64,000 nt of DNA from Elymus sibiricus (GCA_039707655.1 CM077676.1:81617895-81681894), one strand, 5' to 3'; shown: positions 33,312 through 48,000, counted from the stretch's first letter. A program made the numbers and translations. The notes: generated by a model not told the origin, from the sequence alone.

Positions 33312-35989
33312 TTAAATGCATGAAAAATAGCAAATGAAGTTAGAAAGGGTTGAAATTTGAGGATGTGGCTTTGAATGGTGCATATTGAATGCACAAAAAG
33401 TCTGGAGTTGAAATAAGTTTAAAAAAAATGAAATGCGTTTGTAACACATGAGTTTTCGTCCGAAACCTTGATACTTCGAAGGAGATGGTCCAGTTTGTAC
33501 ACGAACTGCATCCAGTTTTTTCCGTAACCCTGTCAACTTTTTAGCACATGCTATGTGGGTCAAATGATGATACCATGCCAAGTTTCAGCCTTTTCAGAGT
33601 TCATTTGTAGTGCTTTTCAATTTCAGGGTCATTTAGCTCCAAAAATCATTAAATGCATGAAAAATAGCAAATGAAGTTAGAAAGGGTTGAAATTTGAGGA
33701 TGTGGCTTTGAATGGTGCATATTGCATGCACAAAAAGTCTGGAGTTGAAATAAGTTTAAAAAAAATGAAATTCCTTTGTAACAGATGAGTTTTCGTCCGA
33801 AACCTTGATACTTCGAAGGAGATGGTCCAGTTTGTACACGAAGTGCATCCAGTTTATTCCGTAACCCTCTCAACTTTTTAGCACATGCTATGTGGGTGAA
33901 ATGATGATACCATGCCAAGTTTCAACCTTTTCAGAGTTCATTTGTAGTGCTTTTCAATTTCAGGGTCATTTAGCTCAAAAAAATCATTAAATGCATGAAA
34001 AATAGCAAATGAAGTTAGAAAGGGTTGAAATTTGAGGATTTGGCTTTGAATGGTGCATATTGAATGCACAAAAAGTCTGGAGTTGAAATAAGTTTAAAAA
34101 AAATGAAATGCTTTTGTAACAGATGAGTTTTCGTCCGAAACCTTGATACTTCGAAGGAGATGGTCCAGTTTGTACACGAAGTGCATCCAGTTTTTGCCGT
34201 AACCCTCTCAACTTTTTATCACATGCTATGTGGGTGAAATGATGATACCATGCCAAGTTTCAACCTTTTCAGAGTTTATTTGTAGTGCTTTTCAATTTCA
34301 GGGTCATTTAGCTCAAAAAAATCATTAAATGCATGAAAAATAGCAAATGAAGTTAGAAAGGGTTGAAATTTGAGGATGTGGCTTTGAATGGTGCATATTG
34401 AATGCACAAAAAGTCTGGAGTTGAAATAAGTTTAAAAAAAATGAAATGCCTTTGTAACAGATGAGTTTTCGTCCGAAACCTTGATACTTCGAAGGAGATG
34501 GTCCAGTTTGTACACGAAGTGCATCCAGTTTTTGCTGTAACCCTCTCAACTTTTTAGCACATGCTATGTGGGTGAAATGATGATACCATGCCAAGTTTCA
34601 ACCTTTTCAGAGTTCATTTGTAGTGCTCAGGGTCATTTAGCTCAAAAAATCATTAAATGCATGAAAAATAGCAAATGAAGTTAGAAAGGGTTGAAATTTG
34701 AGGATGTGGCTTTGAATGGTGCATATTAAATGCACAAAAAGTCTGGAGTTGAAATAAGTTTAAAAAATGAAATGCCTTTCTAACAGATGAGTTTTCGTTC
34801 GAAACCTTGATACTTCGAAGGAGATGGTCCAGTTTGTACACGAAGTGCATCCAGTTTTTGCCGTAACCCTGTCAACTTTTTATCACATGCTATGTGGGTG
34901 AAATGATGATACCATGCCAAGTTTCAACCTTTTCAGAGTTCATTTGTAGTGCTTTTCAATTTCAGGGTCATTTAGCTCAAAAAAATCATTAAATGCATGA
35001 AAAATAGCAAATGAAGTTAGAAAGGGTTGAAATTTGAGGATGTGGCTTTGAATGGTGCATATTGAATGCACAAAAAGTCTGGAGTTGAAATAAGTTTAAA
35101 AAAAATGAAATGCGTTTGTAACACATGAGTTTTCGTCCGAAACCTTGATACTTCGAAGGAGATGGTCCAGTTTGTACACGAACTGCATCCAGTTTTTTCC
35201 GTAACCCTCTCAACTTTTTAGCACATGCTATGTGGGTCAAATGATGATACCATGCCAAGTTTCAGCCTTTTCAGAGTTCATTTGTAGTGCTTTTCAATTT
35301 CAGGGTCATTTAGCTCAAAAAATCATTAAATGCATGAAAAATAGCAAATGAAATTAGAAAGGGTTGAAATTTGAGGATGTGGCTTTGAATGGTGCATATT
35401 GCATGCACAAAAAGTCTGGAGTTGAAATAAGTTTAAAAAAAATGAAATGCCTTTGTAACAGATGAGTTTTCGTCCGAAACCTTGATACTTCGAAGGAGAT
35501 GGTCCAGTTTGTACACGAAGTGCATCCAGTTTTTGCTGTAACCCTCTCAACTTTTTAGCACATGCTATGTGGGTGAAATGATGATACCATGCCAAGTTTC
35601 AACCTTTTCAGAGTTCATTTGTAGTGCTCAGGGTCATTTAGCTCAAAAAATCATTAAATGCATGAAAAATAGCAAATGAAGTTAGAAAGGGTTGAAATTT
35701 GAGGATGTGGCTTTGAATGGTGCATATTAAATGCACAAAAAGTCTGGAGTAGAAATAAGTTTAAAAAATGAAATGCCTTTCTAACAGATGAGTTTTCGTT
35801 CGAAACCTTGATACTTCGAAGGAGATGGTCCAGTTTGTACACGAAGTGCATCCAGTTTTTGCCGTAACCCTGTCAACTTTTTATCACATGCTATGTGGGT
35901 GAAATGATGATACCATGCCAAGTTTCAACCTTTTCAGAGTTCATTTGTAGTGCTTTTCAATTTCAGGGTCATTTAGCTCAAAAAAATCA
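33312..35989. repeat. Octamer higher-order repeat copy 1 (A-B-C-L-X-A-B/L-X), 2,678 bp
   Basis: Starts are 33312 (A, private CCCTGTCAAC), 33649 (B, TTTATTCCG), 33987 (C), 34325 (L, 9-bp deletion), 34653 (X), 34989 (A), 35326 (B/L chimera) and 35654 (X, private GGAGTAGAAATAAG). Each unit has its counterpart 2,678 bases downstream. Confidence 0.88.
35326..35653. repeat. Chimeric B/L monomer (copy 1)
   Basis: The left part is B (GAAATTAGAAAGG, TTGCATGCAC). The right part is L (TTTTTGCTG, then the 9-bp deletion). A crossover between a B and an L two units apart in an A-B-C-L-X tract would give exactly A-(B/L)-X, which is the order seen. It recurs at 38004. Confidence 0.8.
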
Positions 35990-38667
35990 TTAAATGCATG
36001 AAAAATAGCAAATGAAGTTAGAAAGGGTTGAAATTTGAGGATGTGGCTTTGAATGGTGCATATTGAATGCACAAAAAGTCTGGAGTTGAAATAAGTTTAA
36101 AAAAAATGAAATGCGTTTGTAACACATGAGTTTTCGTCCGAAACCTTGATACTTCGAAGGAGATGGTCCAGTTTGTACACGAACTGCATCCAGTTTTTTC
36201 CGTAACCCTCTCAACTTTTTAGCACATGCTATGTGGGTCAAATGATGATACCATGCCAAGTTTCAGCCTTTTCAGAGTTCATTTGTAGTGCTTTTCAATT
36301 TCAGGGTCATTTAGCTCAAAAAATCATTAAATGCATGAAAAATAGCAAATGAAGTTAGAAAGGGTTGAAATTTGAGGATGTGGCTTTGAATGGTGCATAT
36401 TGCATGCACAAAAAGTCTGGAGTTGAAATAAGTTTAAAAAAAATGAAATTCCTTTGTAACAGATGAGTTTTCGTCCGAAACCTTGATACTTCGAAGGAGA
36501 TGGTCCAGTTTGTACACGAAGTGCATCCAGTTTATTCCGTAACCCTCTCAACTTTTTAGCACATGCTATGTGGGTGAAATGATGATACCATGCCAAGTTT
36601 CAACCTTTTCAGAGTTCATTTGTAGTGCTTTTCAATTTCAGGGTCATTTAGCTCAAAAAAATCATTAAATGCATGAAAAATAGCAAATGAAGTTAGAAAG
36701 GGTTGAAATTTGAGGATTTGGCTTTGAATGGTGCATATTGAATGCACAAAAAGTCTGGAGTTGAAATAAGTTTAAAAAAAATGAAATGCTTTTGTAACAG
36801 ATGAGTTTTCGTCCGAAACCTTGATACTTCGAAGGAGATGGTCCAGTTTGTACACGAAGTGCATCCAGTTTTTGCCGTAACCCTCTCAACTTTTTATCAC
36901 ATGCTATGTGGGTGAAATGATGATACCATGCCAAGTTTCAACCTTTTCAGAGTTTATTTGTAGTGCTTTTCAATTTCAGGGTCATTTAGCTCAAAAAAAT
37001 CATTAAATGCATGAAAAATAGCAAATGAAGTTAGAAAGGGTTGAAATTTGAGGATGTGGCTTTGAATGGTGCATATTGAATGCACAAAAAGTCTGGAGTT
37101 GAAATAAGTTTAAAAAAAATGAAATGCCTTTGTAACAGATGAGTTTTCGTCCGAAACCTTGATACTTCGAAGGAGATGGTCCAGTTTGTACACGAAGTGC
37201 ATCCAGTTTTTGCTGTAACCCTCTCAACTTTTTAGCACATGCTATGTGGGTGAAATGATGATACCATGCCAAGTTTCAACCTTTTCAGAGTTCATTTGTA
37301 GTGCTCAGGGTCATTTAGCTCAAAAAATCATTAAATGCATGAAAAATAGCAAATGAAGTTAGAAAGGGTTGAAATTTGAGGATGTGGCTTTGAATGGTGC
37401 ATATTAAATGCACAAAAAGTCTGGAGTTGAAATAAGTTTAAAAAATGAAATGCCTTTCTAACAGATGAGTTTTCGTTCGAAACCTTGATACTTCGAAGGA
37501 GATGGTCCAGTTTGTACACGAAGTGCATCCAGTTTTTGCCGTAACCCTGTCAACTTTTTATCACATGCTATGTGGGTGAAATGATGATACCATGCCAAGT
37601 TTCAACCTTTTCAGAGTTCATTTGTAGTGCTTTTCAATTTCAGGGTCATTTAGCTCAAAAAAATCATTAAATGCATGAAAAATAGCAAATGAAGTTAGAA
37701 AGGGTTGAAATTTGAGGATGTGGCTTTGAATGGTGCATATTGAATGCACAAAAAGTCTGGAGTTGAAATAAGTTTAAAAAAAATGAAATGCGTTTGTAAC
37801 ACATGAGTTTTCGTCCGAAACCTTGATACTTCGAAGGAGATGGTCCAGTTTGTACACGAACTGCATCCAGTTTTTTCCGTAACCCTCTCAACTTTTTAGC
37901 ACATGCTATGTGGGTCAAATGATGATACCATGCCAAGTTTCAGCCTTTTCAGAGTTCATTTGTAGTGCTTTTCAATTTCAGGGTCATTTAGCTCAAAAAA
38001 TCATTAAATGCATGAAAAATAGCAAATGAAATTAGAAAGGGTTGAAATTTGAGGATGTGGCTTTGAATGGTGCATATTGCATGCACAAAAAGTCTGGAGT
38101 TGAAATAAGTTTAAAAAAAATGAAATGCCTTTGTAACAGATGAGTTTTCGTCCGAAACCTTGATACTTCGAAGGAGATGGTCCAGTTTGTACACGAAGTG
38201 CATCCAGTTTTTGCTGTAACCCTCTCAACTTTTTAGCACATGCTATGTGGGTGAAATGATGATACCATGCCAAGTTTCAACCTTTTCAGAGTTCATTTGT
38301 AGTGCTCAGGGTCATTTAGCTCAAAAAATCATTAAATGCATGAAAAATAGCAAATGAAGTTAGAAAGGGTTGAAATTTGAGGATGTGGCTTTGAATGGTG
38401 CATATTAAATGCACAAAAAGTCTGGAGTAGAAATAAGTTTAAAAAATGAAATGCCTTTCTAACAGATGAGTTTTCGTTCGAAACCTTGATACTTCGAAGG
38501 AGATGGTCCAGTTTGTACACGAAGTGCATCCAGTTTTTGCCGTAACCCTGTCAACTTTTTATCACATGCTATGTGGGTGAAATGATGATACCATGCCAAG
38601 TTTCAACCTTTTCAGAGTTCATTTGTAGTGCTTTTCAATTTCAGGGTCATTTAGCTCAAAAAAATCA
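35990..38667. repeat. Octamer higher-order repeat copy 2, 2,678 bp
   Basis: Starts are 35990, 36327, 36665, 37003, 37331, 37667, 38004 and 38332. The unit order and the private GGAGTAGAAATAAG in the last X match copy 1. The first A has the usual CCCTCTCAAC instead of CCCTGTCAAC. Confidence 0.88.
38004..38331. repeat. Chimeric B/L monomer (copy 2)
   Basis: Same mosaic as at 35326: B-type left part (GAAATTAG, TTGCATGCAC), L-type right part (TTTTTGCTG) and the 9-bp deletion. Confidence 0.8.
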
Positions 38668-41600
38668 TTAAATGCATGAAAAATAGCAAATGAAGTTAGA
38701 AAGGGTTGAAATTTGAGGATGTGGCTTTGAATGGTGCATATTGAATGCACAAAAAGTCTGGAGTTGAAATAAGTTTAAAAAAAATGAAATGCGTTTGTAA
38801 CACATGAGTTTTCGTCCGAAACCTTGATACTTCGAAGGAGATGGTCCAGTTTGTACACGAACTGCATCCAGTTTTTTCCGTAACCCTCTCAACTTTTTAG
38901 CACATGCTATGTGGGTCAAATGATGATACCATGCCAAGTTTCAGCCTTTTCAGAGTTCATTTGTAGTGCTTTTCAATTTCAGGGTCATTTAGCTCAAAAA
39001 ATCATTAAATGCATGAAAAATAGCAAATGAAGTTAGAAAGGGTTGAAATTTGAGGATGTGGCTTTGAATGGTGCATATTGCATGCACAAAAAGTCTGGAG
39101 TTGAAATAAGTTTAAAAAAAATGAAATGCCTTTGTAACAGATGAGTTTTCGTCCGAAACCTTGATACTTCGAAGGAGATGGTCCAGTTTGTACACGAAGT
39201 GCATCCAATTTATGCCGTAACCCTCTCAACTTTTTAGCACATGCTATGTGGGTGAAATGATGATACCATGCCAAGTTTCAACCTTTTCAGAGTTCATTTG
39301 TAGTGCTTTTCAATTTCAGGGTCATTTAGCTCAAAAAAAATCATTAAATGCATGAAAAATAGCAAATGAAGTTAGAAAGGGTTGAAATTTGAGGATTTGG
39401 CTTTGAATGGTGCATATTGAATGCACAAAAAGTCTGGAGTTGAAATAAGTTTAAAAAAAATGAAATGCTTTTGTAACAGATGAGTTTTCGTCCGAAACCT
39501 TGATACTTCGAAGGAGATGGTCCAGTTTGTACACGAAGTGCATCCAGTTTTTGCCGTAACCCTCTCAACTTTTTATCACATGCTATGTGGGTGAAATGAT
39601 GATACCATGCCAAGTTTCAACCTTTTCAGAGTTTATTTGTAGTGCTTTTCAATTTCAGGGTCATTTAGCTCAAAAAAATCATTAAATGCATGAAAAATAG
39701 CAAATGAAGTTAGAAAGGGTTGAAATTTGAGGATGTGGCTTTGAATGGTGCATATTGAAAGCACAAAAAGTCTGGAGTTGAAATAAGTTTAAAAAAAATG
39801 AAATGCCTTTGTAACAGATGAGTTTTCGTCCGAAACCTTGATACTTCGAAGGAGATGGTCCAGTTTGTACACGAAGTGCATCCAGTTTTTGCTGTAACCC
39901 TCTCAACTTTTTAGCACATGCTCTGTGGGTGAAATGATGATACCATGCCAAGTTTCAACCTTTTCAGAGTTCATTTGTAGTGCTTTTCAATTTCAGGGTC
40001 ATTTAGCTCGAAAAAATCATTAAATGCATGAAAAATAGCAAATGAAGTTAGAAAGGGTTGAAATTTGAGGATGTGGCTTTGAATGGTGCATATTGAATGC
40101 ACAAAAAGTCTGGAGTTGAAATAAGTTTAAAAAAAATGAAATGCGTTTGTAACACATGAGTTTTCGTCCGAAACCTTGATACTTCGAAGGAGATGGTCCA
40201 GTTTGTACACGAACTGCATCCAGTTTTTTCCGTAACCCTCTCAACTTTTTAGCACATGCTATGTGGGTCAAATGATGATACCATGCCAAGTTTCAACCTT
40301 TTCAGAGTTCATTTGTAGTGCTTTTCAATTTCAGGGTCATTTAGCTCAAAAAATCATTAAATGCATGAAAAATAGCAAATGAAATTAGAAAGGGTTGAAA
40401 TTTGAGGATGTGGCTTTGAATGGTGCATATTGCATGCACAAAAAGTCTGGAGTTGAAATAAGTTTAAAAAAAATGAAATGCCTTTGTAACAGATGAGTTT
40501 TCGTCCGAAACCTTGATACTTCGAAGGAGATGGTCCAGTTTGTACACGAAGTGCATCCAGTTTATGCCGTAACCCTCTCAACTTTTTAGCACATGCTATG
40601 TGGGTGAAATGATGATACCATGCCAAGTTTCAACCTTTTCAGAGTTCATTTGTAGTGCTTTTCAATTTCAGGGTCATTTAGCTCAAAAAAATCATTAAAT
40701 GCATGAAAAATAGCAAATGAAGTTAGAAAGGGTTGAAATTTGAGGATTTGGCTTTGAATGGTGCATATTGAATGCACAAAAAGTCTGGAGTTGAAATAAG
40801 TTTAAAAAAAATGAAATGCTTTTGTAACAGATGAGTTTTCGTCCGAAACCTTGATACTTCGAAGGAGATGGTCCAGTTTGTACACGAAGTGCATCCAGTT
40901 TTTGCCGTAACCCTCTCAACTTTTTATCACATGCTATGTGGGTGAAATGATGATACCATGCCAAGTTTCAACCTTTTCAGAGTTTATTTGTAGTGCTTTT
41001 CAATTTCAGGGTCATTTAGCTCAAAAAAATCATTAAATGCATGAAAAATAGCAAATGAAGTTAGAAAGGGTTGAAATTTGAGGATTTGGCTTTGAATGGT
41101 GCATATTGAATGCACAAAAAGTCTGGAGTTGAAATAAGTTTAAAAAAAATGAAATGCTTTTGTAACAAATGAGTTTTCGTCCGAAACCTTGATACTTCGA
41201 AGGAGATGGTCCAGTTTGTACACGAAGTGCATCCAGTTTTTGCCGTAACCCTCTCAACTTTTTATCACATGCTATGTGGGTGAAATGATGATACCATGCC
41301 AAGTTTCAACCTCTTCAGAGTTTATTTGTAGTGCTTTTCAATTTCAGGGTCATTTAGCTCAAAAAAAATCATTAAATGCATGAAAAATAGCAAATGAAGT
41401 TAGAAAGGGTTGAAATTTCAGGATGTGGCTTTGAATGGTGCATATTGAATGCACAAAAAGTCTGGAGTTGAAATAAGTTTAAAAAAAATGAAATGCCTTT
41501 GTAACAGATGAGTTTTCGTCCGAAACCTTGATACTTCGAAGGAGATGGTCCAGTTTGTACACGAAGTGCATCCAGTTTTTGCTGTAACCCTCTCAACTTT

Positions 41601-41709
41601 TTAGCACATGCTATGTGGGTGAAATGATGATACCATGCCAAGTTTCAACCTTTTCAGAGTTCATTTGTAGTGCTTTTCAATTTCAGGGTCATTTAGCTCG
41701 AAAAAATCA
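38668..41709. repeat. A-B-C-L tetramer then A-B-C-C-L pentamer
   Basis: Starts are 38668, 39005 (B with CCAATTTATGCCG, 339 bp from an extra A), 39344, 39682 (L with GAAAGCAC and CTCTGTGG), 40020 (A with TTCAACC rather than TTCAGCC), 40357, 40695, 41033 (second C, ACAAATGAG, CCTCTTCAGAG) and 41372 (L, ATTTCAGGATG). From 39682 on, most L units end GCTCGAAAAAATC, a new CpG not seen earlier in the window. Confidence 0.8.
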
Positions 41710-44700
41710 TTAAATGCATGAAAAATAGCAAATGAAGTTAGAAAGGGTTGAAATTTGAGGATGTGGCTTTGAATGGTGCATATTGAATGCACAAAAAGTC
41801 TGGAGTTGAAATAAGTTTAAAAAAAATGAAATGCGTTTGTAACACATGAGTTTTCGTCCGAAACCTTGATACTTCGAAGGAGATGGTCCAGTTTGTACAC
41901 GAACTGCATCCAGTTTTTTCCGTAACCCTCTCAACTTTTTAGCACATGCTATGTGGGTCAAATGATGATACCATGCCAAGTTTCAGCCTTTTCAGAGTTC
42001 ATTTGTAGTGCTTTTCAATTTCAGGGTCATTTAGCTCAAAAAATCATTAAATGCATGAAAAATAGCAAATGAAATTAGAAAGGGTTGAAATTTGAGGATG
42101 TGGCTTTGAATGGTGCATATTGCATGCACAAAAAGTCTGGAGTTGAAATAAGTTTAAAAAAAATGAAATGCCTTTGTAACAGATGAGTTTTCGTCCGAAA
42201 CCTTGATACTTCGAAGGAGATGGTCCAGTTTGTACACGAAGTGCATCCAGTTTATGCCGTAACCCTCTCAACTTTTTAGCACATGCTATGTGGGTGAAAT
42301 GATGATACCATGCCAAGTTTCAACCTTTTCAGAGTTCATTTGTAGTGCTTTTCAATTTCAGGGTCATTTAGCTCAAAAAAATCATTAAATGCATGAAAAA
42401 TAGCAAATGAAGTTAGAAAGGGTTGAAATTTGAGGATTTGGCTTTGAATGGTGCATATTGAATGCACAAAAAGTCTGGAGTTGAAATAAGCTTAAAAAAA
42501 ATGAAATGCTTTTGTAACAGATGAGTTTTCGTCCGAAACCTTGATACTTCGAAGGAGATGGTCTAGTTTGTACACGAAGTGCATCCAGTTTTTGCCGTAA
42601 CCCTCTCAACTTTTTATCACATGCTATGTGGGTGAAATGATGATACCATGCCAAGTTTCAACCTTTTCAGAGTTTATTTGTAGTGCTTTTCAATTTCAGG
42701 GTCATTTAGCTCAAAAAAATCATTAAATGCATGAAAAATAGCAAATGAAGTTAGAAAGGGTTGAAATTTGAGGATTTGGCTTTGAATGGTGCATATTGAA
42801 TGCACAAAAAGTCTGGAGTTGAAATAAGTTTAAAAAAAATGAAATGCTTTTGTAACAGATGAGTTTTCGTCCGAAACCTTGATACTTCGAAGGAGATGGT
42901 CCAGTTTGTACACGAAGTGCATCCAGTTTTTGCCGTAACCCTCTCAACTTTTTATCACATGCTATGTGGGTGAAATGATGATACCATGCCAAGTTTCAAC
43001 CTCTTCAGAGTTTATTTGTAGTGCTTTTCAATTTCAGGGTCATTTAGCTCAAAAAAAATCATTAAATGCATGAAAAATAGCAAATGAAGTTAGAAAGGGT
43101 TGAAATTTCAGGATGTGGCTTTGAATGGTGCATATTGAATGCACAAAAAGTCTGGAGTTGAAATAAGTTTAAAAAAAATGAAATGCCTTTGTAACAGATG
43201 AGTTTTCGTCCGAAACCTTGATACTTCGAAGGAGATGGTCCAGTTTGTACACGAAGTGCATCCAGTTTTTGCTGTAACCCTCTCAACTTTTTAGCACATG
43301 CTATGTGGGCGAAATGATGATACCATGCCAAGTTTCAACCTTTTCAGAGTTCATTTGTAGTGCTTTTCAATTTCAGGGTCATTTAGCTCGAAAAAATCAT
43401 TAAATGCATGAAAAATAGCAAATGAAGTTAGAAAGGGTTGAAATTTGAGGATGTTGCTTTGAATGGTGCATATTGAATGCACAAAAAGTCTGGAGTTGAA
43501 ATAAGTTTAAAAAAAATGAAATGCGTTTGTAACACATGAGTTTTCGTCCGAAACCTTGATACTTCGAAGGAGATGGTCCAGTTTGTACACGAACTGCATC
43601 CAGTTTTTTCCGTAACCCTCTCAACTTTTTAGCACATGCTATGTGGGTCAAATGATGATACCATGCCAAGTTTCAGCCTTTTCAGAGTTCATTTGTAGTG
43701 CTTTTCAATTTCAGGGTCATTTAGCTCAAAAAATCATTAAATGCATGAAAAATAGCAAATGAAGTTAGAAAGGGTTGAAATTTGAGGATGTGGCTTTGAA
43801 TGGTGCATATTGCATGCACAAAAAGTCTGGAGTTGAAATAAGTTTAAAAAAAATGAAATGCCTTTGTAACAGATGAGTTTTCGTCCGAAACCTTGATACT
43901 TCGAAGGAGATGGTCCAGTTTGTACACGAAGTGCATCCAATTTATGCTGTAACCCTCTCAACTTTTTAGCACATGCTATGTGGGTGAAATGATGATACCA
44001 TGCCAAGTTTCAACCTTTTCAGAGTTCATTTGTAGTGCTTTTCAATTTCAGGGTCATTTAGCTCAAAAAAATCATTAAATGCATGAAAAATAGCAAATGA
44101 AGTTAGAAAGGGTTGAAATTTGAGGATTTGGCTTTGAATGGTGCATATTGAATGCACAAAAAGTCTGGAGTTGAAATAAGTTTAAAAAAAATGAAATGCT
44201 TTTGTAACAGATGAGTTTTCGTCCGAAACCTTGATACTTCGAAGGAGATGGTCCAGTTTGTACACGAAGTGCATCCAGTTTTTGCCGTAACCCTCTCAAC
44301 TTTTTATCACATGCTATGTGGGTGAAATGATGATACCATGCCAAGTTTCAACCTTTTCAGAGTTTATTTGTAGTGCTTTTCAATTTCAGGGTCATTTAGC
44401 TCAAAAAAATCATTAAATGCATGAAAAATAGCAAATGAAGTTAGAAAGGGTTGAAATTTGAGGATGTGGCTTTGAATGGTGCATATTGAAAGCACAAAAA
44501 GTCTGGAGTTGAAATAAGTTTAAAAAAAATGAAATGCCTTTGTAACAGATGAGTTTTCGTCCGAAACCTTGATACTTCGAAGGAGATGGTCCAGTTTGTA
44601 CACGAAGTGCATCCAGTTTTTGCTGTAACCCTCTCAACTTTTTAGCACATGCTATGTGGGTGAAATGATGATACCATGCCAAGTTTCAACCTTTTCAGAG

Positions 44701-45087
44701 TTCATTTGTAGTGCTTTTCAATTTCAGGGTCATTTAGCTCGAAAAAATCATTAAATGCATGAAAAATAGCAAATGAAGTTAGAAAGGGTTGAAATTTGAG
44801 GATGTGGCTTTGAATGGTGCATATTGAATGCACAAAAAGTCTGGAGTTGAAATAAGTTTAAAAAAAATGAAATGCGTTTGTAACACATGAGTTTTCGTCC
44901 GAAACCTTGATACTTCGAAGGAGATGGTCCAGTTTGTACACGAACTGCATCCAGTTTTTTCCGTAACCCTCTCAACTTTTTAGCACATGCTATGTGGGTC
45001 AAATGATGATACCATGCCAAGTTTCAGCCTTTTCAGAGTTCATTTGTAGTGCTTTTCAATTTCAGGGTCATTTAGCTCAAAAAATCA
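41710..45087. repeat. Decamer tandem duplication copy 1 (A-B-C'-C-L-A-B-C-L-A), 3,378 bp
   Basis: Starts are 41710, 42047, 42385, 42723, 43062, 43400, 43737, 44075, 44413 and 44751. Rare variants inside are AAGCTT (42488-42493), GGTCTAGTTTG, GGGCGAAATG in L, GATGTTGCTTTG in A, CCAATTTATGCTG in B and GAAAGCAC in L. All recur at +3,378. Confidence 0.92.
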
Positions 45088-48000
45088 TTAAATGCATGAA
45101 AAATAGCAAATGAAGTTAGAAAGGGTTGAAATTTGAGGATGTGGCTTTGAATGGTGCATATTGAATGCACAAAAAGTCTGGAGTTGAAATAAGTTTAAAA
45201 AAAATGAAATGCGTTTGTAACACATGAGTTTTCGTCCGAAACCTTGATACTTCGAAGGAGATGGTCCAGTTTGTACACGAACTGCATCCAGTTTTTTCCG
45301 TAACCCTCTCAACTTTTTAGCACATGCTATGTGGGTCAAATGATGATACCATGCCAAGTTTCAGCCTTTTCAGAGTTCATTTGTAGTGCTTTTCAATTTC
45401 AGGGTCATTTAGCTCAAAAAATCATTAAATGCATGAAAAATAGCAAATGAAATTAGAAAGGGTTGAAATTTGAGGATGTGGCTTTGAATGGTGCATATTG
45501 CATGCACAAAAAGTCTGGAGTTGAAATAAGTTTAAAAAAAATGAAATGCCTTTGTAACAGATGAGTTTTCGTCCGAAACCTTGATACTTCGAAGGAGATG
45601 GTCCAGTTTGTACACGAAGTGCATCCAGTTTATGCCGTAACCCTCTCAACTTTTTAGCACATGCTATGTGGGTGAAATGATGATACCATGCCAAGTTTCA
45701 ACCTTTTCAGAGTTCATTTGTAGTGCTTTTCAATTTCAGGGTCATTTAGCTCAAAAAAATCATTAAATGCATGAAAAATAGCAAATGAAGTTAGAAAGGG
45801 TTGAAATTTGAGGATTTGGCTTTGAATGGTGCATATTGAATGCACAAAAAGTCTGGAGTTGAAATAAGCTTAAAAAAAATGAAATGCTTTTGTAACAGAT
45901 GAGTTTTCGTCCGAAACCTTGATACTTCGAAGGAGATGGTCTAGTTTGTACACGAAGTGCATCCAGTTTTTGCCGTAACCCTCTCAACTTTTTATCACAT
46001 GCTATGTGGGTGAAATGATGATACCATGCCAAGTTTCAACCTTTTCAGAGTTTATTTGTAGTGCTTTTCAATTTCAGGGTCATTTAGCTCAAAAAAATCA
46101 TTAAATGCATGAAAAATAGCAAATGAAGTTAGAAAGGGTTGAAATTTGAGGATTTGGCTTTGAATGGTGCATATTGAATGCACAAAAAGTCTGGAGTTGA
46201 AATAAGTTTAAAAAAAATGAAATGCTTTTGTAACAGATGAGTTTTCGTCCGAAACCTTGATACTTCGAAGGAGATGGTCCAGTTTGTACACGAAGTGCAT
46301 CCAGTTTTTGCCGTAACCCTCTCAACTTTTTATCACATGCTATGTGGGTGAAATGATGATACCATGCCAAGTTTCAACCTCTTCAGAGTTTATTTGTAGT
46401 GCTTTTCAATTTCAGGGTCATTTAGCTCAAAAAAAATCATTAAATGCATGAAAAATAGCAAATGAAGTTAGAAAGGGTTGAAATTTCAGGATGTGGCTTT
46501 GAATGGTGCATATTGAATGCACAAAAAGTCTGGAGTTGAAATAAGTTTAAAAAAAATGAAATGCCTTTGTAACAGATGAGTTTTCGTCCGAAACCTTGAT
46601 ACTTCGAAGGAGATGGTCCAGTTTGTACACGAAGTGCATCCAGTTTTTGCTGTAACCCTCTCAACTTTTTAGCACATGCTATGTGGGCGAAATGATGATA
46701 CCATGCCAAGTTTCAACCTTTTCAGAGTTCATTTGTAGTGCTTTTCAATTTCAGGGTCATTTAGCTCGAAAAAATCATTAAATGCATGAAAAATAGCAAA
46801 TGAAGTTAGAAAGGGTTGAAATTTGAGGATGTTGCTTTGAATGGTGCATATTGAATGCACAAAAAGTCTGGAGTTGAAATAAGTTTAAAAAAAATGAAAT
46901 GCGTTTGTAACACATGAGTTTTCGTCCGAAACCTTGATACTTCGAAGGAGATGGTCCAGTTTGTACACGAACTGCATCCAGTTTTTTCCGTAACCCTCTC
47001 AACTTTTTAGCACATGCTATGTGGGTCAAATGATGATACCATGCCAAGTTTCAGCCTTTTCAGAGTTCATTTGTAGTGCTTTTCAATTTCAGGGTCATTT
47101 AGCTCAAAAAATCATTAAATGCATGAAAAATAGCAAATGAAGTTAGAAAGGGTTGAAATTTGAGGATGTGGCTTTGAATGGTGCATATTGCATGCACAAA
47201 AAGTCTGGAGTTGAAATAAGTTTAAAAAAAATGAAATGCCTTTGTAACAGATGAGTTTTCGTCCGAAACCTTGATACTTCGAAGGAGATGGTCCAGTTTG
47301 TACACGAAGTGCATCCAATTTATGCTGTAACCCTCTCAACTTTTTAGCACATGCTATGTGGGTGAAATGATGATACCATGCCAAGTTTCAACCTTTTCAG
47401 AGTTCATTTGTAGTGCTTTTCAATTTCAGGGTCATTTAGCTCAAAAAAATCATTAAATGCATGAAAAATAGCAAATGAAGTTAGAAAGGGTTGAAATTTG
47501 AGGATTTGGCTTTGAATGGTGCATATTGAATGCACAAAAAGTCTGGAGTTGAAATAAGTTTAAAAAAAATGAAATGCTTTTGTAACAGATGAGTTTTCGT
47601 CCGAAACCTTGATACTTCGAAGGAGATGGTCCAGTTTGTACACGAAGTGCATCCAGTTTTTGCCGTAACCCTCTCAACTTTTTATCACATGCTATGTGGG
47701 TGAAATGATGATACCATGCCAAGTTTCAACCTTTTCAGAGTTTATTTGTAGTGCTTTTCAATTTCAGGGTCATTTAGCTCAAAAAAATCATTAAATGCAT
47801 GAAAAATAGCAAATGAAGTTAGAAAGGGTTGAAATTTGAGGATGTGGCTTTGAATGGTGCATATTGAAAGCACAAAAAGTCTGGAGTTGAAATAAGTTTA
47901 AAAAAAATGAAATGCCTTTGTAACAGATGAGTTTTCGTCCGAAACCTTGATACTTCGAAGGAGATGGTCCAGTTTGTACACGAAGTGCATCCAGTTTTTG

